A stretch of 15,445 nt of DNA from contig CAMPET010000103.1 in the NCBI GenBank assembly GCA_946803715.1, positions 78,289 to 93,733 of the forward strand, read 5' to 3'. This DNA is from Beroe ovata (taxonomy: Eukaryota > Ctenophora > Nuda > Beroida > Beroidae). The notes below the pieces were generated by a model. That model was given only the letters and a program-made list of their open reading frames with translations. It was not told the origin of the DNA and did not search any database. Positions 1-8,300 of the stretch are shown here, piece after piece (position 1 is the stretch's first letter; every line of letters begins with the position of its first letter). The position numbers and the translations under genes are program-made.

Positions 1-1
1 G

Positions 2-1630
2 CAAATCCTCAACACTCAGAACCACATCCTAGGATACATTGCCGACATACGCCAAGACATAGATCAAATCCACCAAATGATAGAATGCACTAGACTTGAG
101 ATGCATTACCAGCAGTGGTATAATGAAATTATACACAAGCTAGACGATATCTTGGTTTATCCACTCCAAGGAAAACTGAGTGGTGCATTGAGGCCTACCA
201 TCCTTTCACCAGAACAGATTGCTTACTCAATGGCAAACAAGTCTGCTCCTATTCATGACTTGGTAACGCATCTACCCATGATATTATATGCTAGTGCGAA
301 AGTGACACTGGTCGACTTTGACATGGATCAACTTCTCTTCAAATTTATTGTTGCTTATCCACTAATACAGCAAACACAGACGATCCTACCAATCTACCAA
401 ACCTTCCAAGTGGGATTCCGATCACTTGTGGAACGAAGAAACTCTACGTCTGAGGAGTGTTTGTTTTTCGACATGCCTCAACAGGCTACAGTAGTAAATG
501 GACAATGGCAAACTTTGACATTACCACCAGACACTTGTCCCATTATTGGACAGTTCTCTGTGTGTCCTAATACGGTATTTCAGATGAGTGACATGTCCAC
601 ATGTATTGATCTACCATTGGAGCAAACTCATGAGCAACCATCTTCCTCAATTTCACAATGCACTATCCACCAATGTTTAAGCGACACTGCCTACCTAAAC
701 CTAAAGGGAGGACTCCTAGTCAGGTCAACACAGCCTGAAGTAGAAATTTTCTACAAATCACAGGACAGCCAGGGCATTCAACTCAGTGAAGCAACAAGCA
801 AGACTCAGAAACTGGAAGTAAGTGATAGCAACACACTGTGGGTGCCATGGAAAGGGAATATGATGGCAGTACAAGTCCATGAACAAGTTATCCACAACCC
901 AATGGACGACTCATTCACAGCAAAAATAGAATCACTCCAGGCAAAGAATCTATCACATATTCTTCAACTCTCACAACTGTTAGACTCGTCCTTCGAATCA
1001 GACACCATCATCAAAGAAATTGAACTCCATCAAGGCATTATCCACAATCTAACAGCTGAAATCGACACATCCAACTCCATTTTGGACTCTATAGGACGGT
1101 TCATAAAGTTCTATCGGAAATCGATGGAATACTTAAAGCTGCCCTTGATCATTGCAGGATCGGTAATAGGGGCCATACTACTCATATGGATCATCTACAA
1201 GCTCATCATTTACTGCAGGAATAACGACATCACATTACCAGCAAGAGGTCGAGTAATACACATTCAACCATTCGGGCAACAAATGATTCCACCTCCCACT
1301 TATAAAGCCTTGACATCTCTTGACACCATCAACAACCTGCGCAGCATTGAAGACGCCCCGGAGCATAAAGAAACTGACACTGTCAACGACTGTCAAGAAG
1401 AAGTTGAAGTTGTACAGCCCAAAAAGAAGCGTAAGAAGAATAAAGCACTATATCCCTCGGTACAATTTCAGCACAACATTAGTACAATCGGACTTGATGA
1501 CTCCCACNGTGAGTCTCAGACTACGCTGGTCCACGCTGCGTCACCAGAGATTATGCGCTCTGGGTACAGCGCCCATGCCTACATCCTCGGCATGGACGCC
1601 ATCCATTGGACCAGGTCGCCTTGTACCTGA
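2..1630 (+). CDS. Partial envelope glycoprotein of an LTR retroelement (errantivirus/baculovirus F-like), 5' end outside window
   Basis: The frame is open to the left window edge, so the ATG at 77 is probably internal. The first ~25 residues (Q/I/L/D-rich, heptad-like) look like the coiled coil that follows a fusion peptide. Next comes a region whose spacing of YPL..GKLS...ILSP, a hydrophobic IVAYPL block and conserved Cys (near nt 451, 538, 562, 601, 658, 673) resembles the F1 part of baculovirus F and insect errantivirus Env. N-glycosylation sequons are visible (NKS, NST, NLS, NLT). A single transmembrane segment lies at about nt 1139-1205 (LPLIIAGSVIGAILLIWIIY). The cytoplasmic tail of roughly 130 residues carries PPPTY (a PPxY motif) and a Lys/Arg cluster near nt 1420-1445. 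One n at 1508 gives an undefined codon. The far C-terminus may run into the LTR. No internal stop is seen. Family assignment is by pattern only; gag and pol are outside the window. Confidence 0.75.
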   Translation, partial: QILNTQNHILGYIADIRQDIDQIHQMIECTRLEMHYQQWYNEIIHKLDDILVYPLQGKLSGALRPTILSPEQIAYSMANKSAPIHDLVTHLPMILYASAKVTLVDFDMDQLLFKFIVAYPLIQQTQTILPIYQTFQVGFRSLVERRNSTSEECLFFDMPQQATVVNGQWQTLTLPPDTCPIIGQFSVCPNTVFQMSDMSTCIDLPLEQTHEQPSSSISQCTIHQCLSDTAYLNLKGGLLVRSTQPEVEIFYKSQDSQGIQLSEATSKTQKLEVSDSNTLWVPWKGNMMAVQVHEQVIHNPMDDSFTAKIESLQAKNLSHILQLSQLLDSSFESDTIIKEIELHQGIIHNLTAEIDTSNSILDSIGRFIKFYRKSMEYLKLPLIIAGSVIGAILLIWIIYKLIIYCRNNDITLPARGRVIHIQPFGQQMIPPPTYKALTSLDTINNLRSIEDAPEHKETDTVNDCQEEVEVVQPKKKRKKNKALYPSVQFQHNISTIGLDDSHXESQTTLVHAASPEIMRSGYSAHAYILGMDAIHWTRSPCT

Positions 1631-1683
1631 TATGGACGTGCTATGACGACTGAACAACGCGCGGCGAGAGGGGAGCTCGCCTT

Positions 1684-1690
1684 TATAAGG
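1684..1690 (+). promoter_or_regulatory. TATA box of the candidate LTR
   Basis: TATAAGG follows a C/T step. About 26 bases downstream is CAGTTCG near 1712, a plausible initiator of the type used by insect Gypsy-class elements. The distance fits a TATA-directed start, which would place the repeated hairpins at the very 5' end of the transcript (R/U5). This is inferred from motif spacing only. Confidence 0.5.
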
Positions 1691-1723
1691 GCCTGTTCGG
1701 CTAGCAGAGCCCAGTTCGACAAC

Positions 1724-1832
1724 TCCTAGCTCTGGTGCCCAGAGACCTAGGAGAAACTGGCTCTCTGGTGCCCGGAGACAAAACTTTGTCAAAAGTTGCT
1801 GAGGCTTAACTCTGGTGCCCGGAGATCTAAGC
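1724..1832 (+). repeat. Three related stem-loops in the LTR leader
   Basis: The 15-mer TCTGGTGCCC(A/G)GAGA occurs at 1731, 1764 and 1811. Each copy forms the same apical hairpin: stem CTCTGG, loop TGC, stem CC(A/G)GAG. The first copy is extended by an outer stem TCCTAG/CTAGGA (1724-1729 with 1747-1752). The third is extended by GCTTA/TAAGC (1804-1808 with 1828-1832). These outer stems differ in sequence but both pair. The second copy is followed by a separate perfect hairpin GACAAA-AC-TTTGTC (1777-1790). A structured RNA element in the retroelement leader is the likely meaning; its role is unknown. Confidence 0.6.
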
Positions 1833-1925
1833 TGAAGCACTTACAAAAATTAGGCATTTCAAATCAAGTCGAAACCTTTGCTTAAGTTCTTCAGTCTCGA
1901 ATTTTGTTTATGCGACTGATGCAAG

Positions 1926-3081
1926 TTGATAGAAAGTTATATCGGAGTGAAGTGTTATGTGATGAATAGTATTGCACCTGATCATTTATCTTACCTGAAC
2001 TACTTGTCTGATTCCGACTCAACCTGTTCATTGATAAAAGCGAGCATAATAATGAAGTGGGCGATGTTCGCCGTGACTAACCAGAGCATGGGCACTGATC
2101 TTGAGCTATGAAACGCATATCCCAACTCCCGAATAAAATGAGAAACCTAAACTAGCACCAAGCCCATAACCTACATATGCACAAACCAGCTAGCCCACAG
2201 AGGGGTTATGATATTCAAAAGGAATAAACAGCGTGACAAAGTTTGAACCGGGCATTTGAATGTGGCAATGATTAATCATGCACCGACCTTGACATGAAGT
2301 AATGCCTGCTAATAGCTGAAGCATAACTTGATGTAGATATCTTGAACAGAAGTTTGGCCAGTGCTTCTGAAATTGATGGACAATCAGACACCGTGACCCG
2401 TGTGTTCTGGAAATATTGAAATTGAAATTGCGACAAATCACTCATTCATTCAAAACGCTCATGAGACCATGAGGATACAGCTTCTAGGATAAAAGTTATT
2501 TAAAACCCGTTGGGTGAGCATGTGAAACATGGTTAAGTATAATTGCTACTCTGACTCATTCAGTGCGTGCTCAGTGCCCACAGACTGGGGAGGTTTGGCA
2601 CCTGAGTTCGGACCATTATAGTTACCGCCATACACGTGGTGTACCCGCTGGTGATACACTCAAACGTACCTCTGAGTAAGATATAATCAATCTTGGACTT
2701 GATAAATGTTGGAAAAATGGAAGCTCAGTCATGATGGAAACATAAACGCAGACCATTAAATCGTTTCATAGTTACCAGGCGATTACCATATATTGCATGA
2801 CACATCTCCATCTACCAGGATGAATTTGGTAGAGCGAAAATTGATCACTTCCAGAGACTTATCGGAGATAGTGGGTCATCCCTGCATATGCCCACTACGT
2901 CGTGTCTTGAAAGTGACGTCTTTTCACTGTTTCGTGCCAATAATGATTACACTACGTTCTTTTAAATTAGCTTTGTGATCAAATAGCCACCCGCCGAAAT
3001 TATGATACTACTAATAATATCTATTGCCTGTTCGGTTATGGGACAATTGTGAATTCATTGAATCATGGACGTAGGTGATGA
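1926..3081. other. Gene-free interval between the retroelement and the Helitron
   Basis: About 1.15 kb with no supportable coding region; the short open frames here (61-83 codons) show no recognisable motif. Small palindromes are present. One is CTCATG/CATGAG with a 4-base loop at 2458-2473. Another region, 2631-2659, has TACAC, GTGTA and TACAC in series, so two mutually exclusive hairpins can form. The Helitron 3' terminus (expected on the minus strand as a short hairpin followed by CTRR) probably lies in or near this interval, but I could not place it. Confidence 0.5.
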
Positions 3082-3105
3082 GATACTGATAGTGATACTG
3101 ATAGT
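3082..3105. repeat. 12-bp tandem duplication
   Basis: The unit GATACTGATAGT occurs twice in direct succession and a third partial copy follows (GACGT). It lies just beyond the stop codon of the Helitron protein on the minus strand. Confidence 0.8.
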
Positions 3106-3133
3106 GACGTTAAAGCGAGATGGCAGTTATAAT

Positions 3134-3202
3134 TATGTGAAAACTCTACATACGAGATGTGACAACTCCACTACATATCCTATGTGACAACTCTACTACA
3201 CA
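3134..3202. repeat. Three imperfect tandem repeats, about 23-25 bp
   Basis: Copies begin at 3134, 3157 and 3182 and share ATGTGA(A/C)AACTC followed by CTACA. The array ends about 20 bp before the last Helitron codon (3220). It may be part of the non-coding 3' region of the element. Confidence 0.75.
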
Positions 3203-3219
3203 ACATGGAACTGAACTAC

Positions 3220-3408
3220 TCAAAGTGGGACATCGGCCCTTGCTGCAAATGCTGTGATAAACCAAATAGCCATTAATCTGTAAAGAGGAATACTATCTTG
3301 CACCCAATCACGGTGATTCCAGGATCTAATGAAACATTCAGCATTGATTAAACTAAACACCCCACAGTCGAACCCATTCAGCTGCCGTTGAGACCCCCCC
3401 ATTAACAA
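3220..3408 (-). pseudogene. Helitron protein, C-terminal segment: catalytic Cys region of the Ulp1/C48 protease
   Basis: This last segment contains SQRQLNGFDCGVF, the conserved Gln...Asp-Cys-Gly block of Ulp1/SENP cysteine proteases in which Cys is the nucleophile. About 50 further residues and a stop follow. It is in a different frame from the preceding segment. The switch falls in a run of seven G (minus strand, 3394-3400): one G fewer would join VNGG to SQRQLNGFDCG. A homopolymer indel, genuine or a sequencing error, is the simplest explanation. The apparent ATG start at 3408 is not a real start. Confidence 0.8.
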
Positions 3409-4500
3409 ATTGGAAATCTCTCACCCGAATATTGCGAGATGGCCACTGTACTGTGTCGGAGTAGGTGTTCCTCACATGTGCCCTGAACTTGTTGATGAAC
3501 TCTATGAGGAAACCACACCGCTCAGCTAAGATATGCTCAAATGATCCGCTTCCTGAGTCAAACATGGTCACTGATTTCTGCCCCTCCCGTTGGTCAAGGA
3601 TGAGCAGATACCAGTGACCTTCTGCGTTGTCATTGCAGAAGTTCATGATGACGTCACTGGACAATGGATCACCTGCAAATTCGATAGCATTAGCAACATT
3701 ATGATCATAGTCATCAGGCATTGACTCTGAGTACTGTCGCTAAGTGTGAGTACTAGTGATGTAGTCAGTGATGTAAGTGCGACGGTTGTGTTTGAAGAGG
3801 AAGCGTGCATATGGAGAGATGAAGTGAATTGATGGAGCTGATGCAATGGATGATGAGAGGTCTCTGAGATACATCCCGTAGATGTTCATGAGATCACTGC
3901 TGAGCCATTTTTGCCTGGTGTGATTGGCAATGCCGAATGGATCCGGCTGCAGCTCAATAGCAATGCGTCTCACGAGAGCATCAGACTGGCGATCACAGTA
4001 TGGTATGATTGATGTGTGATAGGTGTTGATCATGGACTGCTGTGACATGTGTTTAAGTATGGTGGTGGTGCTAGAACATGATGATGCAAGACGAATGATT
4101 TCATGAACACTTTGTGATACATCAACTGGGATATGAATGAATGTCTGTGATACGCCTGGATTTTTCTTTTTGGTCTTTGTCGGGGTGTTGTCAGGAACCT
4201 CGATCTTGACCACTGGCGGCGCCGGCTCTGGTGTTGTGTTCGCTGGTTTGTCTATCTTGGGAATAACAGCTTTAGATTTCGGTTTTTTAACTGAGCTTGT
4301 AATATTGGTATCAATTTTAGCCTTTTTCCTACTACTACTTATATACCAAACACGCTCAGGGGTGGTCGAAAATGATTTCAAATCCCTATTGTTCAACTTA
4401 GTTGCATTACTCCTATATTCCCGTGATATACCAGACTTACTACCCAACCGAATGTACTGCTGTGCTGACAAGAATTTTCTTAGGGCTAAAATTAATGAGG
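3353..4500 (-). pseudogene. Helitron protein, linker plus N-terminal two-thirds of the Ulp1/C48 protease, with an in-frame TAG
   Basis: One continuous frame is interrupted only by TAG at 3742-3740; before it reads ITSTHT and after it RQYSES, with no frame change. The first part continues the helicase tail (AQQYIRLGSKSGISREYR). A basic and Pro/Thr-rich linker follows, then the protease start (QKWLSSDLMNIYGMYL, like the substrate-binding WLsD motif of Ulp1). Past the TAG come the catalytic His in GHWYLLIL and the catalytic Asp in TMFDSGSGS. Together with Gln and Cys in the next segment the full C48 set (His, Asp, Gln, Cys) is present. The family removes SUMO or ubiquitin-like proteins; in a transposon it may process the polyprotein or strip host modifiers (inference). 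Confidence 0.8.
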
Positions 4501-5336
4501 TGAAGACCTTCAAGTGAAGAAACTCTACTTAGTGCAACATACGTTTGACTACGTGCAAATGTGATTAGGCTATCAACTTCTCCTAGGTCAATCAATGCAG
4601 ATGGTAAAGTTAACCCCTGGGCCTTATGAATAGTCATTGCATAGGATAAGCATAAATGAAACTGCTCTCTATGAAGGAAAGCCCCTGGAAAGATTTGAAT
4701 CTTCCTCTTAACAGGTTTTATGGTAACTGTATCTTCCTTCTTATCAAACGATACGTTTATACCTTTTATGATGTTACTATACTCATCCCGTTCGATGCCA
4801 CTCACGACACCAATGGCCCCGTTGACCAGGCCGTTTGCAGTGTCGATGTTAGATCGCAGCATAACCCTGACACCATGGGCGATTGGTATCTTCTTCTCCA
4901 GTCCAGCAGTGTTCCGGTGATCATCCAGCTTATCTAGTCTCTGCACAGCCTGTTCTGCAGCCTTGAGGTTCCTCTTGTTCCTGCAGTCGATGCTATCTCG
5001 TGCAAGGACTTCCTCAAACTGCGGGTGTGCTGCCTTGATAGCTGCCTCGTTGAAACGATCCACCATCTCACGTGTTGGTAGGAGACAGACTGGGTTATCA
5101 CCTGATTCTGCCAGTGTGCTGAAATGCTTGATTAGAAAAGCAAGTTTTTCATCAGGAGAAGCAGCAGATTCAGGTATATCAATGCAACGATCATTGAGGG
5201 TTTTGATATCCTGGATATTGTGGGTACCAGTCCTCATACGGTATAGAAGCGACTTCCATTCAGAATTCGCAGCACCGGTCTGTCGTTGATTGATAGTGAG
5301 CTCGTCGAACTGAAAGTCTAACCAAAGGTTAAGGTA
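4440..5336 (-). pseudogene. Helitron protein, C-terminal half of the PIF1-type helicase
   Basis: The segment begins at NLWLDFQFDELTINQRQ, the conserved LW..F.F.ELT.N.RQ block that follows motif III in Helitron helicases. It ends with MTIHKAQGLT (motif V) and TYVALSRVSSLEGLHLINF (motif VI), the usual finish of a PIF1/RecD2 superfamily-1 helicase. It is shifted by one base from the upstream block, which ends in a stop at 5318, so the frame changes near 5330. At the other end the frame breaks again near 4470, where NFSPKKILVS should continue as AQQYIRLGS in the next frame. An intron is unlikely at either place because motif content is continuous across the break. Confidence 0.88.
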
Positions 5337-8300
5337 ACTTTATTACCATCAGTTATTTTGTGCATCATTTCAGCAGTCACTACCTTATAGGGGGATTGAG
5401 CCTGGACAGGGTCTAATTGCAGAAGATCGCCGAACAATATTACTGATTTATTACCAAATGGTGCACTTTTGCCGAACAACTCACAGAGACGCATATGAAG
5501 GAGCAGGAGGATGACATTACTCACCATACTCACCTCATCCACAATGACACACTGGAGATCTTGCAGGACTACCCTCGTCTGATCTAAGATTTTCTGGTTG
5601 AGAGGCTCGTACTTAGGATGACTACCGTGCTCCACTGGCAAGTTGAAAGCTGAATGAAGGGTTTGACCCCTTATGTTATCGGCTGCCAACCCTGTTGGCG
5701 CACCGAGAATATTATCACAAGAACGGTTGTAAATATTACGTTGAACAAACATGAATCCTACTAAAGCTTTAATCAAATAAGACTTCCCAGTCCCCCCATA
5801 TCCACTAACATACAGTAACAATGGTTTGAAATCATTACAATTACACTTCTTTTCATTATGCTCAAACAAATGCAACAAATTTCCAGTAATCCTATCATAA
5901 ACTCTACGCTGATCTACGTTCAAAGTGGAAACAAAATTATTTAACTCTTCCTCAGTCTTAATGTCACTGTTCTGCTTTAAATTCTCAAAGTCCTGCAATG
6001 CCTGAGCTATGACCGGATCATCGTCATCCATGTGATCCGCCATCGGATCTTCCTCCTTCCTATCATTTCCTGCTTCCTGATCAGCCCTCTCCTCCATGTC
6101 TTCCCTCATTCGCTTGATGGTCGACCGCCTCTCATATTTCTTCTTCATCTCTGGGAGCTCATCCAAAACTCTAAAGAATTCCTCCTCATACGACTCACTC
6201 GGACCCATTATATCAGTCTCTTGGCGCCATGGCTTATACAGACACAGAAAACTGTAGTAGAAGGACTCAGGATTCTTCTTGGCATCAAACTCGTAGTGCT
6301 GAATGATAGGAAGTTTACCATTTTTTTTCTTGAGCCGGGCAATTGTCTTCAGCCCACTGTCATCTTTGATTTCTATGACCAAATGAGAAGGAGTTTTCTT
6401 GTCATAAGTCCGCTCATAGTTTTTTACATAGTCATGTAGTGACATCTCGTCAAAGGAGGGGATGCTTGGCCTCCTAGGGTAGAAGTCGTGGATGAAATCA
6501 GGAGCGAAGATGTCGGTGTCATCGTCATCCTGTTTCTCGAGGTCTCCAACTTTCTTCAGACATCTGGTTCTATACCTAGGGAATGTTGTTGGGATAAAAA
6601 TGAACTTTTCACTGACAACATACAGTTCACCATTGTTCTGGAGCATCCGATCTATAGCTTCATGTGTCGACATCTCCCTGTTCCTCAGCGACTCGTAGAC
6701 GAACTTGGAGGTGTTCTGAAAAGCTGACTTAGTATCATCCGTGACAAAAGACTCGATGTGACTCTTCTCTCCCTTAGTGACATATTTAGTTACGTATTCA
6801 ACTATAGAAAATGAATCCTCTGAGAGAAATTGAATGTCCATGTTACCACCCCACAAATACAATAGATCAGGATTGTAATCATTGATATTACTTTCCTCAG
6901 ATGTTCGAGCCAGATCATACAACCTCTTCTTCATCTTGTTCTTCCGACGGCCAATAACACAGGATAACACATCGTGGAGCTGAAACACTTGTGACTCTTT
7001 CCTAGGAAAACCGAAACGACAGACCTTCTTATACTTACCACCTGACTTGATGAGTCTCAAACAATAGTCCCGACACTTGTGACGCTGATACTTATCCACC
7101 ATGTCGTAGAGTTCAGGCTCCTCGTTCTTGTCAGGCAATTTACAGGAAGCGTATTTCTGAATGAAATCTGCGACTTGTTGATCAGAATCCCTCCCTATAA
7201 CTGGTGCCCCCTCTACCCAGAACAAGCAATGAAAATGCGCAACCCCCCTACCCTGATACTCAGTTCGAATGAAATACTTAGTGACTTTACCAATAGGGTC
7301 TGCTTTCAGTATGAAGTTGAGAGTAGCTGCGAATCGCTTGTGGATGAAGTTGGAGACTAACACAGGATCCTTGGCGAGTACCTCGTTGTCAGAGAGATTC
7401 TCGATGCCAGGAAGATCCGTGTTCTGTTCCCGCACGTACTTCACCAGCTCTTCCCAGTCGTACTCTGCGGGAGAGAATGTTACGAACCAAGAAGCAGGAC
7501 CACTTTCCTCACAGATGGACTGAATTTTCTTCCTATTATAACTCCAATACTGAGGTGTCCCAGGAATGTCCCTGACAGATCGAGACAATCGTTTCTGCAG
7601 GTCTGGATCGTTATCCCTCAGTCTACCCAGGAACTCCTTCGTACTGATGTTTCCCAAGCCCTTCACGTTCCTCAGTGATGCATATACTCCCTGTGTGATC
7701 TTCCTCCGTTCATACTCCTGACTCAAGCTGAAAATATAAGGCACGTTGCGCCTGATGTTACCATGGCTCGAGAGGAGCCTAGACCTCTCATACTGCAGGG
7801 GCCCAACTTTTCTCTGTCGTTCCTCCTTGGCATTCCTCCCTCCAATCCCCCAAGGAAATACCTCAGGGAAACACATGACGTCCAAGTTGGGTTCCTGCAG
7901 GGATATTGGTTCGTCATCAACACGTAACAACTGATACAGACTATCTAACCACTGAGTATTATCCTCAAAACCATCGATACACGTTACAGTATAATGAGTA
8001 ATAAGATTCTGGAAATCCTCCTCTGACATCTGCTCTAAAATCTTCTTCACTGCTTCCCTCTTCTCCTCCTTCCCTGTCTCTCCATCACTGTCGACTGAAG
8101 ACTCCCCACTTGTACCACTGTCTGCACCTCCACTGATCGTCATGTTCCTGTTCAGCATGTCGAGTATGTCTGCTTCAGAGACATCCCGAGACACATTATC
8201 ACACAAGACGTCACAATGCGACGGAACTACACTGTTAACATTATCATTGTTGCTATACATATCTATATCATTACGAAGTGATAACATAATACTTTCCAGA

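Larger units (their letters stand above)
1508..1925 (+). mobile_element. Candidate 3' LTR of the env-bearing retroelement (ends approximate)
   Basis: Directly after env there is a stretch with LTR organisation: a promoter-like TATA box at 1684, a GC-rich leader with strong repeated hairpins, then A/T-richer sequence. Position after env and the TATA box support an LTR. The 5' LTR is outside the window, so the boundaries cannot be fixed by comparison. A TG start near the n at 1508 and an end near 1900-1925 are guesses. No clean polypurine tract sits immediately before 1508; the nearest purine-rich run is at about 1421-1446. No AATAAA lies inside this interval (the nearest is at about 2132). Confidence 0.5.

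Noticed and set aside
1731-1825. TGGTGCCCGGAGA resembles a tRNA primer-binding site starting with TGG
   Set aside because: It occurs three times inside hairpins and lies 3' of env, where a primer-binding site is not expected; treated as a structural repeat instead.
2150-2220. CTAG followed by CATAACC/GGTTATG as a candidate Helitron 3' terminus (minus strand)
   Set aside because: The stem has a loop of about 40 bases, far from the compact hairpin of Helitron ends; CTAG alone is too common.
2190-2441. 83-codon minus-strand open frame in the gene-free interval
   Set aside because: No recognisable motif, no plausible splice or promoter context, and length compatible with chance.
2575-2625. Weak similarity to a pol III B box (GAGTTCGGACC), possible SINE head
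   Set aside because: One mismatch in the B box, no convincing A box upstream and no A-rich tail or target duplication.
5318-5345. Short intron instead of a frameshift near 5330
   Set aside because: GGTAAT...TTTCAG would give an intron of only about 35 bases and would remove the conserved NLWLDF helicase block.
6032-6439. Plus-strand open frames across 4.1-12.2 kb
   Set aside because: They are antisense to the long Helitron coding sequence and carry no domain of their own.
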